Positions 45,001-54,870 of a DNA stretch of 64,000 nucleotides are shown here, in pieces (within the stretch, counting starts at the first letter, position 1; every line of letters begins with the position of its first letter). The position numbers and the translations under genes were made by a program. Below the pieces are notes generated by a model that ran no database searches, was not told the DNA's origin, and saw only the letters and a list, made by a program, of their open reading frames with translations. Source of the DNA: Sinohyriopsis cumingii (Eukaryota; Mollusca; Bivalvia; Unionida; Unionidae). The stretch covers positions 159,042,289 through 159,106,288 of the forward strand of contig CM068824.1 in the NCBI GenBank assembly GCA_028554795.2, in the 5' to 3' direction.

Positions 45001-46386
45001 TTTCAAGTTTCACTTTACTCTCAGAACTGAATACTGTAGCTTGAATATGTTATATACCTTTGCTAGTTTAGCATGTATTTATGTAAGTGGAGTAACATAT
45101 TTAAAGCAATTTATTATCATTAGTAATAGATGGAACGTTCATCAAGTAGTGAGATAATGAGACATTTAGACCAAATTTACCGATCTGGGTCAACGCCTTT
45201 TATACGTCACGACCTTTGTTCATAATCATGTGTTTCACTGAGTCAAGTTCCGTAATATATCGCGTAAATGGGTTTTATTCCGTTGACAACACGAAAGGAC
45301 CTCAAACATACTGTCACTGAATTAGACAAGAAATAATCTGGTTTCGCCTTAAAACGATTTAGTCATTTTCGTTGTACCTGCACACAACGTTAGCTAGAGT
45401 AGATAATTGTTTTTCTAGGTATGCAACTGAACTAGCATGTATCTCGTCGTAGATAGCTTGCGGCTATAGACACTAAAAGCACGGGATTCACGGGTATTCT
45501 ACCCTTACCAATACTCACTCTCCTGTAGATTCAATGCAAGTTTGTTTTTTTAACTGACACACTGGTCTTTGGATCTAGTCAAGGAGTGAACGTTGTCCAT
45601 TTTTGTTCTTCAGCCATAGGGGTAAGTGTTACATTTTATTTGATATGTGAAGCATATTCAGTTTTTAATGTCGTATCGTGAAATGATGACTTTACTACTA
45701 CGCGGATTTAAAACGTTGTGAACTTTTGAATTGTAACAAATTACTATTAGGGGTTTAATTAAGTAGAAAGTATCAATATATTTTAATCTTATCTAAATAG
45801 ACTTTACCTGAAAATAAAATAACCCTACATCAATAACTTTGACCATAAACGATAGGAAAATAATCGTAATAAAGTAGGAGGCAATCTAACCAAATAAAAT
45901 TAAAATTAGGAAACGTATAAGATTAGCGACCCGAGTATTCGTCCGGGGTATCTGTCTTAACAAAATAAATTAGCCTGGAAATAAAAACAAATTAAAAACA
46001 CCCAATTAATAAGGCAACTAGGTACATAAAATGGGGAGGGTGAATTTGTTAAATATATATTCTCTACTTGCATGCTCCATACTAACCATAAAAACATTCA
46101 GAATATTTTTTTTTAAAAATCCAAACTTCAGACACTTTCGGAAACCAATATATTTAACCAAAATTCATAATTCCTGCATAACGGCACCTTAGGCCGACAA
46201 CACAGACACTTCTACGTTGGACAGCCGTCTGCCTTCCCGCACTTTTCCTCCCTTGCCTCGACCGGATACCAATTATCAGCGCGCAATGCGCGCATTCATG
46301 TTTTCAAACAATTAGCAACCACATGAGTGAGTGCAATTCCCACTCATCCCATCAAGTGAAACAGATTTTACTTTTCGAAACATGAG
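42061..46386. other. Host DNA without recognisable genes
   Basis: 4.3 kb of AT-rich DNA. No convincing exon, RNA gene or transposon was seen. Part of a host intron or intergenic region. Confidence 0.5.
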
Positions 46387-46575
46387 AGTGTGTTGGGTCC
46401 ATTCCCACTCATGTCAACCCTCCATTCAGGCCGTTAGAGACCTTATAAGGACCCACTACCTGAGGCTAAGTTAACAGTGCCCTTTGGGCACATAAATGCC
46501 TGGGGGATGAGGCACTGATTCCTTCTCCCAGGAACAATTAACAGGCCGCAGTGCGGTCGTAAATTCGAAGTACGT
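46387..46575. repeat. Dispersed repeat, copy 2
   Basis: Homologue of 5,705-5,885 (TCCCACTCATG, CCATTCAGGCCGTTAG, ATTCCTTCTCCCAGGAACA). Confidence 0.7.
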
Positions 46576-46704
46576 GTACTTAATGAGTGCACACCTCGTT
46601 AATTCAATAATTCATTCATTTATAGATTTTAACTCCGTACCTGTTATTATGACCAGTTTGGTTTTAATGTAGCTGTGTGTACCTGTCTGTACGTTTGTCT
46701 ATAC

Positions 46705-46957
46705 GTATGTATGTGTGCATGGTGGATCCCTGAAGGGTGGGCGTGGCCAATACAAGTGGTCAACCCAATTTAGGAGAACTGTGTGCTATCTGTGCTTATG
46801 TGTGTGCGGGTATATCATGGAAGATTATGTAACCATCAAGGCCATACAAAGACGAAACAGCTAATGTGTAACCTTGTGCGCATGGTGGATACATGAAGGG
46901 TGTGTGCGGCCTATACAAGTGTGGGCCAACCCAAGAATTTGGGAGCACTGTGGTTTG
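46705..46957. repeat. Tandem duplication of about 165 bp next to Polinton 2
   Basis: GCATGGTGGAT...TGAAGGGTG...GG(C)C(A/T)ATACAAGTG...CCAACCCAA...GGGAG(A)...CTGTG occurs near 46,718 and again near 46,880, ending at the Polinton 2 insertion point. Confidence 0.75.
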
Positions 46958-46963
46958 TCAGTG
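46957..46963. repeat. Flanking duplication, left (GTCAGTG)
   Basis: GTCAGTG immediately before the left end and exactly repeated at 61,504-61,510 after the right end. Polintons usually duplicate 6 bp; one of the seven bases may belong to the element. Confidence 0.88.
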
Positions 46964-47210
46964 AGCAGCAGGGAAGTTCTACAGACCAGACCGTTCCAAC
47001 AAAAAAAATCCTCCTACGAGAACTTTCTCCGTAGAAGCCTCAGATTTCAAAAATAAACCTTCCCAGGAAAAACAATTTGCGTAAATTCGATACAGAGTGC
47101 AATTTTTGTGTGCGAATTATGTCATTCTGGACAAGGAAAAAATACGATTTTTTAGGGGGGGGGGTGGGAAAACGATCGGGTGTCGATGAAGTTTGCAAGA
47201 AAAAAGCTGC
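46964..47210. repeat. Polinton 2 left terminal inverted repeat
   Basis: About 247 bp, matching 61,254-61,503 inverted, differing mainly in a G-run near 47,155-47,168. It has an internal short inverted motif (CTACGAGAACTTTCTCCGTAG). Confidence 0.95.
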
Positions 47211-47256
47211 GGATATTAATTTTATCTCACAATAAAACAATATAGTTGAAAATAAG

Positions 47257-48615
47257 ATGAGTCGAAAAACTAGCACAGTTGGAGAGCCTCATTCTGCAAG
47301 ATTAACACGAGAAGAATTAGCGGCAGTAAGGAAACTCATTCCGACAAAAAAATTATTTAAGAAAAAAGTTCGTGAGTACGATGATGCTCAATATCATATT
47401 GGTGAGGTATCGTCAAAATGGTTGAGTCCAGTCACCGAAGTTATCGAACAAGTCGCATATGGCAAACAAAAGAAAGATAAGGAACTTAGGGATATCGGGG
47501 TTATTCCTATGACAAGAGATATTGAGCAACATACCCGAGTGGTTCCGGGTCAACTTGAGCAAATTCGACACGAACAAGAACAAACACGAATACAAGCGCA
47601 AGCGCAAGCACAAGCACAAGCGCAAGCACAAGCACAAGCACAAGCGCAAGCACAAGCGCAAGCACAAGCACAAGCGCAAGCACAAGCACAAGCACAATTG
47701 CCGCAAAAACAACCTCAAAGTGGAAAAATAAAAATTTTGGGCTCCGATAAATTTACCGATGAGACTATCGCAAGAATAAAATCAATGAATCAGAAAGAGG
47801 TTGTAATATTTATTGTGGAAAATTTTGAGAAAAACAGACGAAAAAAACTGATGAAACCGGGTCAATCCGAGAAAGTAACATTCGTAAATTGGACAAGGTG
47901 GGTATATTATGCATACAAGGATGTCAAAATAGTTAAATATAAAGATCCAGAATATAATAAATTTACTCTTTTGGTAAATAATTATGAAAAGATATACAAA
48001 TCTAAACCATTATCGCTATCTTTGTCTTCATCTCACGAAGTTGAAACTGAACCAGAAGAATTTGAAACCGAATTTCCAAAAATTAAACAAAAAAGACTTA
48101 TGTCATCAAGATATTTTACCAGTGATACTCTTGAAAAAATTAGAGACCAAGATGAATTAATTCGAATCGCAAGGTTTGGTTTTACAGAACCAGAAAAATA
48201 TTTGAAAACAAAATATCATGATTTAAATATGACAAAGGGACAATGGATACCTACTGTGTATTTTGCTTCTGTGGAAAAACCTGTTGATATCGAAGATCCC
48301 GATTACAAAAATTTTACAGAAAAAATAAACCGATTAAATCAGGAAGAAGAAATATTAAAATTGCTTGATGAACCTGAAGATGAACCTGAAGATGAACCTG
48401 AAGATGAACCCAAAACAGGAAGTGGATATACCATCTGTCCTGACAGTGTTGTCAACGACGTATCTCGCCTCGAAGTATTAATCGGAGGAAAACGAGCTGG
48501 AAATAACTCTCGTGAAATAATCAACGAAGCCTCAGATATTTGTCAGCGATTATTTCGTGGTGGTATCATTGATTCTCACATTTACAAGGAACTCGTCGAT
48601 GAGCTTATCGATTAA
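47257..48615 (+). CDS. Large protein with (Gln-Ala)n tract and duplicated domain, function unknown
   Basis: 452 residues, ATG at 47,257. A helical N-terminus (1-110) leads into a Gln-Ala dipeptide tract of about 18 repeats (112-147). Two homologous segments of about 85 residues follow: 162-245 (TDETIARIKS ... VNWTRWVYYAYK ... KDPEYNKF) and 288-370 (TSDTLEKIRD ... GQWIPTVYFASV ... EDPDYKNF). Then comes an EDEP repeat and a C-terminal domain with RLEVLIGGKRAGNNS, a pattern I associate with other Polinton proteins. First gene of the left-to-right structural block; structural or DNA-binding role unproven. Confidence 0.7.
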   Translation: MSRKTSTVGEPHSARLTREELAAVRKLIPTKKLFKKKVREYDDAQYHIGEVSSKWLSPVTEVIEQVAYGKQKKDKELRDIGVIPMTRDIEQHTRVVPGQLEQIRHEQEQTRIQAQAQAQAQAQAQAQAQAQAQAQAQAQAQAQAQAQLPQKQPQSGKIKILGSDKFTDETIARIKSMNQKEVVIFIVENFEKNRRKKLMKPGQSEKVTFVNWTRWVYYAYKDVKIVKYKDPEYNKFTLLVNNYEKIYKSKPLSLSLSSSHEVETEPEEFETEFPKIKQKRLMSSRYFTSDTLEKIRDQDELIRIARFGFTEPEKYLKTKYHDLNMTKGQWIPTVYFASVEKPVDIEDPDYKNFTEKINRLNQEEEILKLLDEPEDEPEDEPEDEPKTGSGYTICPDSVVNDVSRLEVLIGGKRAGNNSREIINEASDICQRLFRGGIIDSHIYKELVDELID

Positions 48616-48635
48616 AATAACACAATTGAAATAAC

Positions 48636-49133
48636 ATGATTGTTCACAAACATCAGCGCAGACCAAGACAGGTCCGCGTAGTTAACTCTCGATTGCCCGT
48701 GTACAAATATATCCACGGCAACGGATTCGGCGATATTGTTGGAAGTCTCGTTACGCGAGTAATACCTAAAATTGGACCAATGGTAAAACAACTAGGATTG
48801 AAAGCGATAGGAAAGATAGGTGAGACTGCTGTTTCTGGTATCGGTAATTTGGCTAGTAAAGGCTTCAATGCCATCAAAAATAAAATATTAAGTTTAGTAC
48901 GTAAAAAACAACCCGTCAAATTACCCATTACCAGCGAAATGCCACCTGAAGTCAGTAAGGCCATAAATGATGCGGCAAATAAAAAAATAAATGATCTAGC
49001 ACAGGAAGCTGCTATAACAAATCTAGCGCAGGAGGTTGCTAAGACAAATATTGCAAATGAAGTTGCTAATACAAATCTAGCAAATACAAGTTTCATTTCA
49101 GGCGATGGTCTTCGTTTTAGACGATATTATTAA
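48636..49133 (+). CDS. Minor capsid protein, pVI-like membrane-active candidate
   Basis: 165 residues, ATG at 48,636, just before the capsid gene. A basic N-terminus, then a Gly-rich amphipathic region (28-90) with alternating Ile/Val/Leu and Lys, typical of membrane-lytic minor capsid proteins. Residues 115-150 hold repeats of the NLAQEVAKT type. The end GDGLRFRRYY is basic and aromatic. Assignment rests on composition and position, not on a clear homologue. Confidence 0.55.
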   Translation: MIVHKHQRRPRQVRVVNSRLPVYKYIHGNGFGDIVGSLVTRVIPKIGPMVKQLGLKAIGKIGETAVSGIGNLASKGFNAIKNKILSLVRKKQPVKLPITSEMPPEVSKAINDAANKKINDLAQEAAITNLAQEVAKTNIANEVANTNLANTSFISGDGLRFRRYY

Positions 49134-49139
49134 TAATAA

Positions 49140-50519
49140 ATGTTCGCACAAGTGTCAAATGAAGTATTTGACATGGATGAACCAGTAGGTAGGGATACAT
49201 CAGTGCGAGATTTCCAGTATTTCTCGTACGATACAGTTGAACCCAATTCAAGAAATCGGAAGGAAATACAAGTCCACGATACAACAAGATATTTTCTTCC
49301 ATCTGAGGCGTATATTGAATTTGTTGGAAGGCTTGTTAGGACCGATGATACTGACTTTGGAGCGGATTTTAAAGTTGGGTTTGTTAATAATGGAATTATG
49401 GCACTATTCAATAGCGCCACTTACATGATCGATGGAAAGGAGATTGAATCAATTACGAATAACGTTGATGTAGCAACGACGATTATAGGATTAGCAAGAT
49501 ACTCGGATGATTTTACCAGATCAGCCGGTCCTAGTATGATGTTTGTGAAGGATAATACTAATGACCCCGATCATTTTCCGTATGTCGTCAGACAACCTAA
49601 TGATCGCGCCGCTGCTCCCGCTCCTGTTGAAGATATGATAATTAGCGTTAATGACCGTTATAACCTTGGATTTCATGTGCGAAAAAAAATGTTACTGGGA
49701 AATAGTCGAAGATTCTCTTGTGCAATTCCATTATCTCATATTTTTGGATTTTGTAGACATTTTAGAAAAGTTATTTACGGAGCAAAACATACGATAACTT
49801 TCGTTCGGGATGCCAATGATAATAGAGCCATCTGGCGAGTAGGTGGCGTAGCAGCTGATGTCGGTAAAGTTGTCCTTGAAAAATTTACTTTGTGGATGCC
49901 AGCGATAACACCATCGATGATCATAGAAGAAAAATTATTATCATTTATGAATCAGGGGGGAAAATCCGTTATGTCTTGGTTGACAACAATGACTGATTCT
50001 ATCGAAAATGTTAATATTAACGGAATATTTACTTGGCGAATTGCGTCACAACAGGGCTCATCCGCACCAAGACACATCTTTGTTGTTATACAAAATATGG
50101 CTAGATACGATCAAGAACACAGTCACATGATATTCGATAGATTTGTGGCAACAAACGTATCATTGAGAATAAATGGCCAACAGGAGCCAACCGAAGAAAT
50201 AGCTATCAATTTTGAAAATTACTCCACGGCACGCGCATATCATCGATTACTAAGTTTTATGGGCCGTGATCAAAATATTGATACGGGATTGCAAATATCA
50301 CAATTGGATTTTAATACTCTCTATCCCATCTATTACTTTTCCCTGGAACATCTCGATTTGGTAAAACAGTCGGTTGTCGATATTCACTTCAAGGCCAGAA
50401 TTAACACACTTGGACAAAACGCAAAAGCCATTGCGGTTATTCTCAGCGATAGAACAATGTTTCTGGAAGGCATCAGCGGTAGAATGAGAGTCATCGACGC
50501 GCCCGTAGAAAACATGTAA
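49140..50519 (+). CDS. Major capsid protein (double jelly-roll)
   Basis: 459 residues, ATG at 49,140 in the short gap after the previous gene. The N-terminal half begins with an acidic arm, then strand-rich sequence. PLSHIFGFCRHFRKVIYGAKH (near 198-218) is the inter-barrel motif characteristic of this branch of Polinton and adintovirus-type hexons. Length fits two jelly-rolls. Intact. It is only distantly related to the capsid gene of element 1, so the two elements are different lineages. Confidence 0.88.
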   Translation: MFAQVSNEVFDMDEPVGRDTSVRDFQYFSYDTVEPNSRNRKEIQVHDTTRYFLPSEAYIEFVGRLVRTDDTDFGADFKVGFVNNGIMALFNSATYMIDGKEIESITNNVDVATTIIGLARYSDDFTRSAGPSMMFVKDNTNDPDHFPYVVRQPNDRAAAPAPVEDMIISVNDRYNLGFHVRKKMLLGNSRRFSCAIPLSHIFGFCRHFRKVIYGAKHTITFVRDANDNRAIWRVGGVAADVGKVVLEKFTLWMPAITPSMIIEEKLLSFMNQGGKSVMSWLTTMTDSIENVNINGIFTWRIASQQGSSAPRHIFVVIQNMARYDQEHSHMIFDRFVATNVSLRINGQQEPTEEIAINFENYSTARAYHRLLSFMGRDQNIDTGLQISQLDFNTLYPIYYFSLEHLDLVKQSVVDIHFKARINTLGQNAKAIAVILSDRTMFLEGISGRMRVIDAPVENM

Positions 50520-50552
50520 CAAATTCCAAATTTAGATTAAGTGATTATTAAT

Positions 50553-51086
50553 ATGCCATACGATCACGTCAGCGTAACTCTGACTCCCGGTCAGGTGAAA
50601 AAGCTTCAATCGGCAACAACAGCGCGGCGAGGTTTAAGTTTAACCTTAAAAAGCAATCAGCTTCACGGTGGACCTAACAAACTATCGTTAACTAAAAATC
50701 AACATGGACATTTCACCAGAGCCAGATCAGCAAATACTGGTATTCGCCTGAATCTCTCAATAGGAGCAATCAGAGATATGATCAAAGTAGGTGGTATTTT
50801 CCCTCTATTGGCCGCTATTCCAGGATTGATAGCTGCGGCGGCTCCCGCGATTGCAAAGGCAGTAGGATTAGGTGCACTTGGTGGGATGGGTACTGTATTA
50901 GGAAAAAAGATCGTCGGAGGAAGATATCGTAAAAAAAAGGGAGGGTTTCTCCCTCCGCTCCTAGCCATGGGATTGTTAGGAAGGGCATTACAGAGACGGC
51001 AACAGCAAACACAAGGATCCGGCCTTTATCTAAGACGACCCCCGTACGGATCCGGGTTAAGTCGAGCCTACCAGCCTCAAATTTAG
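50553..51086 (+). CDS. Minor capsid/core protein (pX- or pVI-like)
   Basis: 177 residues from ATG 50,553; a GTG four codons earlier is unlikely. The N-terminus SVTLTPGQVKKLQSATT resembles the start of a protein found beside hexon in many animal Polintons. A hydrophobic Gly/Ala stretch (about 82-118) is followed by a basic patch (GGRYRKKKGG), a second hydrophobic segment and a Gly/Arg/Tyr tail. A packing or membrane-penetrating role is inferred. Confidence 0.65.
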   Translation: MPYDHVSVTLTPGQVKKLQSATTARRGLSLTLKSNQLHGGPNKLSLTKNQHGHFTRARSANTGIRLNLSIGAIRDMIKVGGIFPLLAAIPGLIAAAAPAIAKAVGLGALGGMGTVLGKKIVGGRYRKKKGGFLPPLLAMGLLGRALQRRQQQTQGSGLYLRRPPYGSGLSRAYQPQI

Positions 51087-51139
51087 ATTTAATCAGTGAA
51101 GCAAAAAAAAAGAAAATAAAATTTTTCAGAGGCGTATTT

Positions 51140-51478
51140 ATGCGAGATCAACTACCAGACAAACCGAACCCTACCGAGACAGGAATAATAAATCTCGATG
51201 ATAATACCGGCCCTGGCACACACTGGGTTGCTTACGCGATTAATCCTCGCGAAGTTATTTATTTTGACTCATACGGATTAACGCCGCCAAATGAATTTAT
51301 TAGGTATGTGTCAAAACTAAAACTTCCGGTTTGGTATTCAACTCTTCCAACACAAACATTAGCAGATCCACCAATATGCGGCCCGGAGTCAATTAACGTC
51401 CTTGATGCAATTTCAAAATCATCCAACCCTTATCGCAAAATTTTATTTGAATATACCTTAGATAAATATCATGGTTGA
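51140..51478 (+). CDS. Adenain-like cysteine protease
   Basis: 112 residues from ATG 51,140. Maturation protease of the Ulp1/adenain fold. The catalytic set is visible: H28 in GTHWVAY, D43 in YFDSYG, Q72, and C80 in PPICGPESINVL. It is short compared with adenain (about 200). In the same frame upstream of the ATG, to about 51,077, the sequence continues family-like (L-I-S-E-A-K... FFRGVF) but has no start codon, so the real N-terminus may be longer. The stop overlaps the start of the fibre gene. Confidence 0.85.
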   Translation: MRDQLPDKPNPTETGIINLDDNTGPGTHWVAYAINPREVIYFDSYGLTPPNEFIRYVSKLKLPVWYSTLPTQTLADPPICGPESINVLDAISKSSNPYRKILFEYTLDKYHG

Positions 51479-52760
51479 CATTTACGGTAGATCTCTCTTC
51501 AGAAAAGAAAAAAGAGAAGCAGTCGACATTGATACATCAAAGTTTGCAACCAAGAGCGATATTAACAATCTTCTATCGCTGTCAGAAGTGAATCCTAGCG
51601 AAGTTGCTATTTTTCAAAATGCAGAAGGGCGATTACAAACTAGTAATGTCAAAATAGCTGATATAATTAAGCGAGAAGAATATAATGATCATATCAGTCA
51701 ATTTACTCGTCAATCGGATACGGTATTAAAATCTATTGCTGATATTACCGATATCATTGCAAAGTTTCCACCAAAGGACGATCTCGTGAATATAAAACAA
51801 AAAAATAATGAATTATCAGCGGCGTTAGCATCACACGATGACGCGCAAGACAAAATAAATAAGCGACTCAACAAATTATTTAGCGATATTAGAAAATTCG
51901 ACGATGCATCAAGTAAACTTGGAAAAAAACTTGACGAGGATATAAAAAAATTCATCGATACCTCCTCAACTACACACAGCGATCTCATCGAGAGAGTAAA
52001 ATCCATCAATGAGGAAATTACCAAGATAAATATCTCGATGGGTGAGAAACCATCAATCGACGATCTCAGCAAAAAAATCAACGAGGAAATTATTAAACTC
52101 GGCGATGTTGTTGTTCCTGAATTTACCAAGGGGGTTAACGTGATGCAAGGACAAATAGATGAGAAAATAAAATCCATCAACGATAAAATTAACACGGTAC
52201 ATGAATTGACGCGTCAAAAGTTAGATACATCAACGTACGACGTAGAATTTCGAGATTTAAACACGAAACTTCTTGCTGCAACAGCAAAGATTGACCAATC
52301 CGTCGATAAAACTGGTCACGCCACTGACGTAAAACAATTAGGTAGGGAAATTATCGAAACAACCACAAAAATTAACAATATCAACACAAAAATATCGTCA
52401 TTGAATATCCCAAGATTGGCGAAACTTTATGTGCCAGATCATTTGATAGATAGAATTATACGATGCAATCTAACATTTGTGTTAACCATAAATAATCTTA
52501 CCTGGATACCCCAGAATAACACATTTAGCTTTACCGCGCCAATTGCTGGCGTATATCGAGCACATATTATCTCCGATATAAAATTTAAGGTACAACCGGA
52601 TCAGAATAATAAAATTTATGAATTTTGCCCTGGATTTTTTATTATTTCGTTAAGTGAATATAGCAATGCAACATTCACGCTAGAACCGCCAGACAGAACC
52701 ACCATGGGACCGGTGAATTATTTTGCAATTTTCGAATTTTTATCCGAATATACGCAATAA
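51471..52760 (+). CDS. Fibre-like protein: long coiled coil with C1q/TNF-like head
   Basis: 429 residues, ATG at 51,471 inside the last codons of the protease. Residues 70-315 are heptad-rich and charged, predicted as a long parallel coiled coil. Residues 318-429 are strand-rich, with FSFTAPIAGVYRAHI and a final YFAIFEF strand, resembling a trimeric C1q/TNF-type sandwich. The architecture is that of a spike or receptor-binding fibre anchored at the penton. No such gene is seen in element 1. The fold assignment is by eye. Confidence 0.65.
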   Translation: MVDIYGRSLFRKEKREAVDIDTSKFATKSDINNLLSLSEVNPSEVAIFQNAEGRLQTSNVKIADIIKREEYNDHISQFTRQSDTVLKSIADITDIIAKFPPKDDLVNIKQKNNELSAALASHDDAQDKINKRLNKLFSDIRKFDDASSKLGKKLDEDIKKFIDTSSTTHSDLIERVKSINEEITKINISMGEKPSIDDLSKKINEEIIKLGDVVVPEFTKGVNVMQGQIDEKIKSINDKINTVHELTRQKLDTSTYDVEFRDLNTKLLAATAKIDQSVDKTGHATDVKQLGREIIETTTKINNINTKISSLNIPRLAKLYVPDHLIDRIIRCNLTFVLTINNLTWIPQNNTFSFTAPIAGVYRAHIISDIKFKVQPDQNNKIYEFCPGFFIISLSEYSNATFTLEPPDRTTMGPVNYFAIFEFLSEYTQ

Positions 52761-52787
52761 TCCGTAATTGATATCGTAGATTAATAA

Positions 52788-53318
52788 ATGACCGCATCGG
52801 ATTACCGATACAATCAGGCGCGATCATGGCAGGATTCGTTAAAAAAACTTCTCGATGATTATCAGACAAAAATAAAGAAGTATCAACGTAGATTAGTTAC
52901 CATTGATGTTGCTGTGTACGCGGTATCTGCTGTGGTCGCTGGTGCAGGAATAATTCTATCCGCGGTAACAATGATAGCGCCAATCGTAGCAACAATAATA
53001 ATCTCGTCAACAACAACAATCGCTGGTGTTCTAAATATCATCGCAAAAAAGATATCCTCGTGCACAAGTGAAAAGTTATCTTCGTACAAGAACAAACTAA
53101 CTAAGATCAATGACGCATACTCGAAATTATCATCGCTACTTTCTGAGAGTCTTAACGACGGTATTATATCCGATCTAGAATTTTCTTCGATTATCAGTAT
53201 CTACTCGGAGATTGAACAAATGAATATTAATAATGTCCGAGCTAGCCCAGATCGTGACAAACACGACACCGCCGACAACAACGTTAATATCGCTAAGTTC
53301 AACGAAACCAGAATTTAG
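52788..53318 (+). CDS. Two-helix membrane protein with C-terminal coiled coil
   Basis: 176 residues, ATG at 52,788. An N-terminal helix precedes two adjacent hydrophobic segments (about 38-60 and 63-88) and a Cys-containing helical region (KISSCTSEKLSSYKNKL ... SLNDGIISDLEFSSI). The latter pattern (K-Lx-x-I ... SKAL-DxxISDEEF) recurs in Polinton-encoded proteins of many invertebrates. Function unknown; a virion or host membrane role is possible. The end overlaps the penton gene by 86 nt in another frame. Confidence 0.65.
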   Translation: MTASDYRYNQARSWQDSLKKLLDDYQTKIKKYQRRLVTIDVAVYAVSAVVAGAGIILSAVTMIAPIVATIIISSTTTIAGVLNIIAKKISSCTSEKLSSYKNKLTKINDAYSKLSSLLSESLNDGIISDLEFSSIISIYSEIEQMNINNVRASPDRDKHDTADNNVNIAKFNETRI

Positions 53319-54783
53319 CATTAATTTCTCAACACCAATCAGCGTCAACGAAATTGCATTAACACAGTTGCGCGTCTACAATAGCTGGCCTAATGTTAGA
53401 TCAAAATCATTCGGTAATTTGATGCCAAATAATTCACTTGTTTTTGCAAATAAAAATAAACCCGATGGAACACCTGATTGGATCGTCGTTGGTATACCAA
53501 CGGGCAGTTATGAAATTGATCAGCTGAATAATGAGTTTACTACCAGAATATCAAATTTAACCGGCGATGCTACTCCGGGAATAAAGATATCTTCACATGA
53601 TCCAACACTATCGTCAATGATAGAAGTGAAATCACCGTACGTGGTAGATATTTACCAATCATCGATTAGAAATATATTAGGTTGGCCCGAGGTCGCACCT
53701 CTAGCAGAACCAGAAAAACCAGATGTTATTATTCCAGGTTGGTATGATGAAACCCTTCCAGAACTACCGGAACCAAAAAAATCGGATTTTACCACCGACG
53801 AAGGATGGTACGGAGATAACAAACACAAACCTTTGATCTACAGCGCCATCAATCTCATGAATAACCACAAAATTAACCTAGTAATGTTCGCTTTCACTTT
53901 TATTAACGAAAGAATTCTCTCATGGCTGCCTCTTCCTAAAATCCCCCCGGATGTGAAAATCTTCGACGCTACCCACATTAACAGGATAATAGCCCCCATA
54001 GACGGTATCTTGGTAAGAAGAACACTAGACGAGTTTATTCAAGAACACGAATTACAATTAAATTTATTGCGCGGATCATTTCATGAATGCATCCTAAATA
54101 AATCTGGTTCATGTAGCGAAATTATCAGACACGTGAAGATTTTAAATCAGCTTGCGAATGATATTGAATATTATCATGATATGTTCATTCAGGCGATAGT
54201 CGACGATATATCAATTGCCGACTATGTTCTCCCTATCAGCAAATTTGAGTTGATCAAAAACTCAGGAGAAAAACAAAAATTCATGAGAGTATTTGAATTA
54301 ACCGAGGAAAAGCTACCAAATTTCAAATTTCCCAATTCTGATTTTGATGCGATGAGAAAATCTGTCACTGATACCACCGATGATTTATTTCCGAAATTAC
54401 ATGCCGCGTGGACTAAAAAAGTATATTCAGAATTAATTCTCAAACACAATAACGATCCTGACAAAGGTGGACGACATATATCTCCTCGCATTGTTAATAT
54501 AACGGATGTTATCGCGATTTATCTTCACGCGGATGTTGTCGAGGGTAGCTATAATGTTGATTCGTCAGTGTCAAATCAAGCGCATCAAGGTTTTATTTTG
54601 TATTCGTTTTCTCCTAGCGCCTCTCCTGGTTATTTGATAATAAAGGAGCCAGTTAATCCGTTTTACCTGCGATGTCATAATCGATTATTGTCGAGAATAA
54701 ATTTCAAAATAACGGATCAAAAAGGAAATTTACTTGATATACGAGGAGAGACTGTAAGTATCAATTTGCTAGTAAGATCGTAA
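53233..54783 (+). CDS. Penton-like protein with large central insertion
   Basis: 516 residues, ATG at 53,233. The N-terminal part (FSINFSTPISVNEIALTQLR, then PTGSYEIDQLNNEF) and the C-terminal part (about 430-516, strand-rich with HQGFILYSFSP) look like one jelly-roll of a Polinton penton. About 270 mainly helical residues (155-425) are inserted between them. Element 1's penton has 307 residues and no such insert. The insert could hold the fibre or be surface exposed. Intact. Confidence 0.7.
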   Translation: MSELAQIVTNTTPPTTTLISLSSTKPEFSINFSTPISVNEIALTQLRVYNSWPNVRSKSFGNLMPNNSLVFANKNKPDGTPDWIVVGIPTGSYEIDQLNNEFTTRISNLTGDATPGIKISSHDPTLSSMIEVKSPYVVDIYQSSIRNILGWPEVAPLAEPEKPDVIIPGWYDETLPELPEPKKSDFTTDEGWYGDNKHKPLIYSAINLMNNHKINLVMFAFTFINERILSWLPLPKIPPDVKIFDATHINRIIAPIDGILVRRTLDEFIQEHELQLNLLRGSFHECILNKSGSCSEIIRHVKILNQLANDIEYYHDMFIQAIVDDISIADYVLPISKFELIKNSGEKQKFMRVFELTEEKLPNFKFPNSDFDAMRKSVTDTTDDLFPKLHAAWTKKVYSELILKHNNDPDKGGRHISPRIVNITDVIAIYLHADVVEGSYNVDSSVSNQAHQGFILYSFSPSASPGYLIIKEPVNPFYLRCHNRLLSRINFKITDQKGNLLDIRGETVSINLLVRS

Positions 54784-54811
54784 ATCTGTCCACGGGAAAA
54801 AATGGGCGAAA

Positions 54812-54822
54812 AAAATAAATAA
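54812..54822 (+). terminator. Polyadenylation signal after the penton gene
   Basis: AATAAATAAAA about 30 nt after the penton stop, at the junction where plus- and minus-strand genes converge. Confidence 0.5.
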
Positions 54823-54870
54823 AATCCAGGGAAATTTTCAAAATTAATCTTTTTTTTTTGTTTTGTGGAA

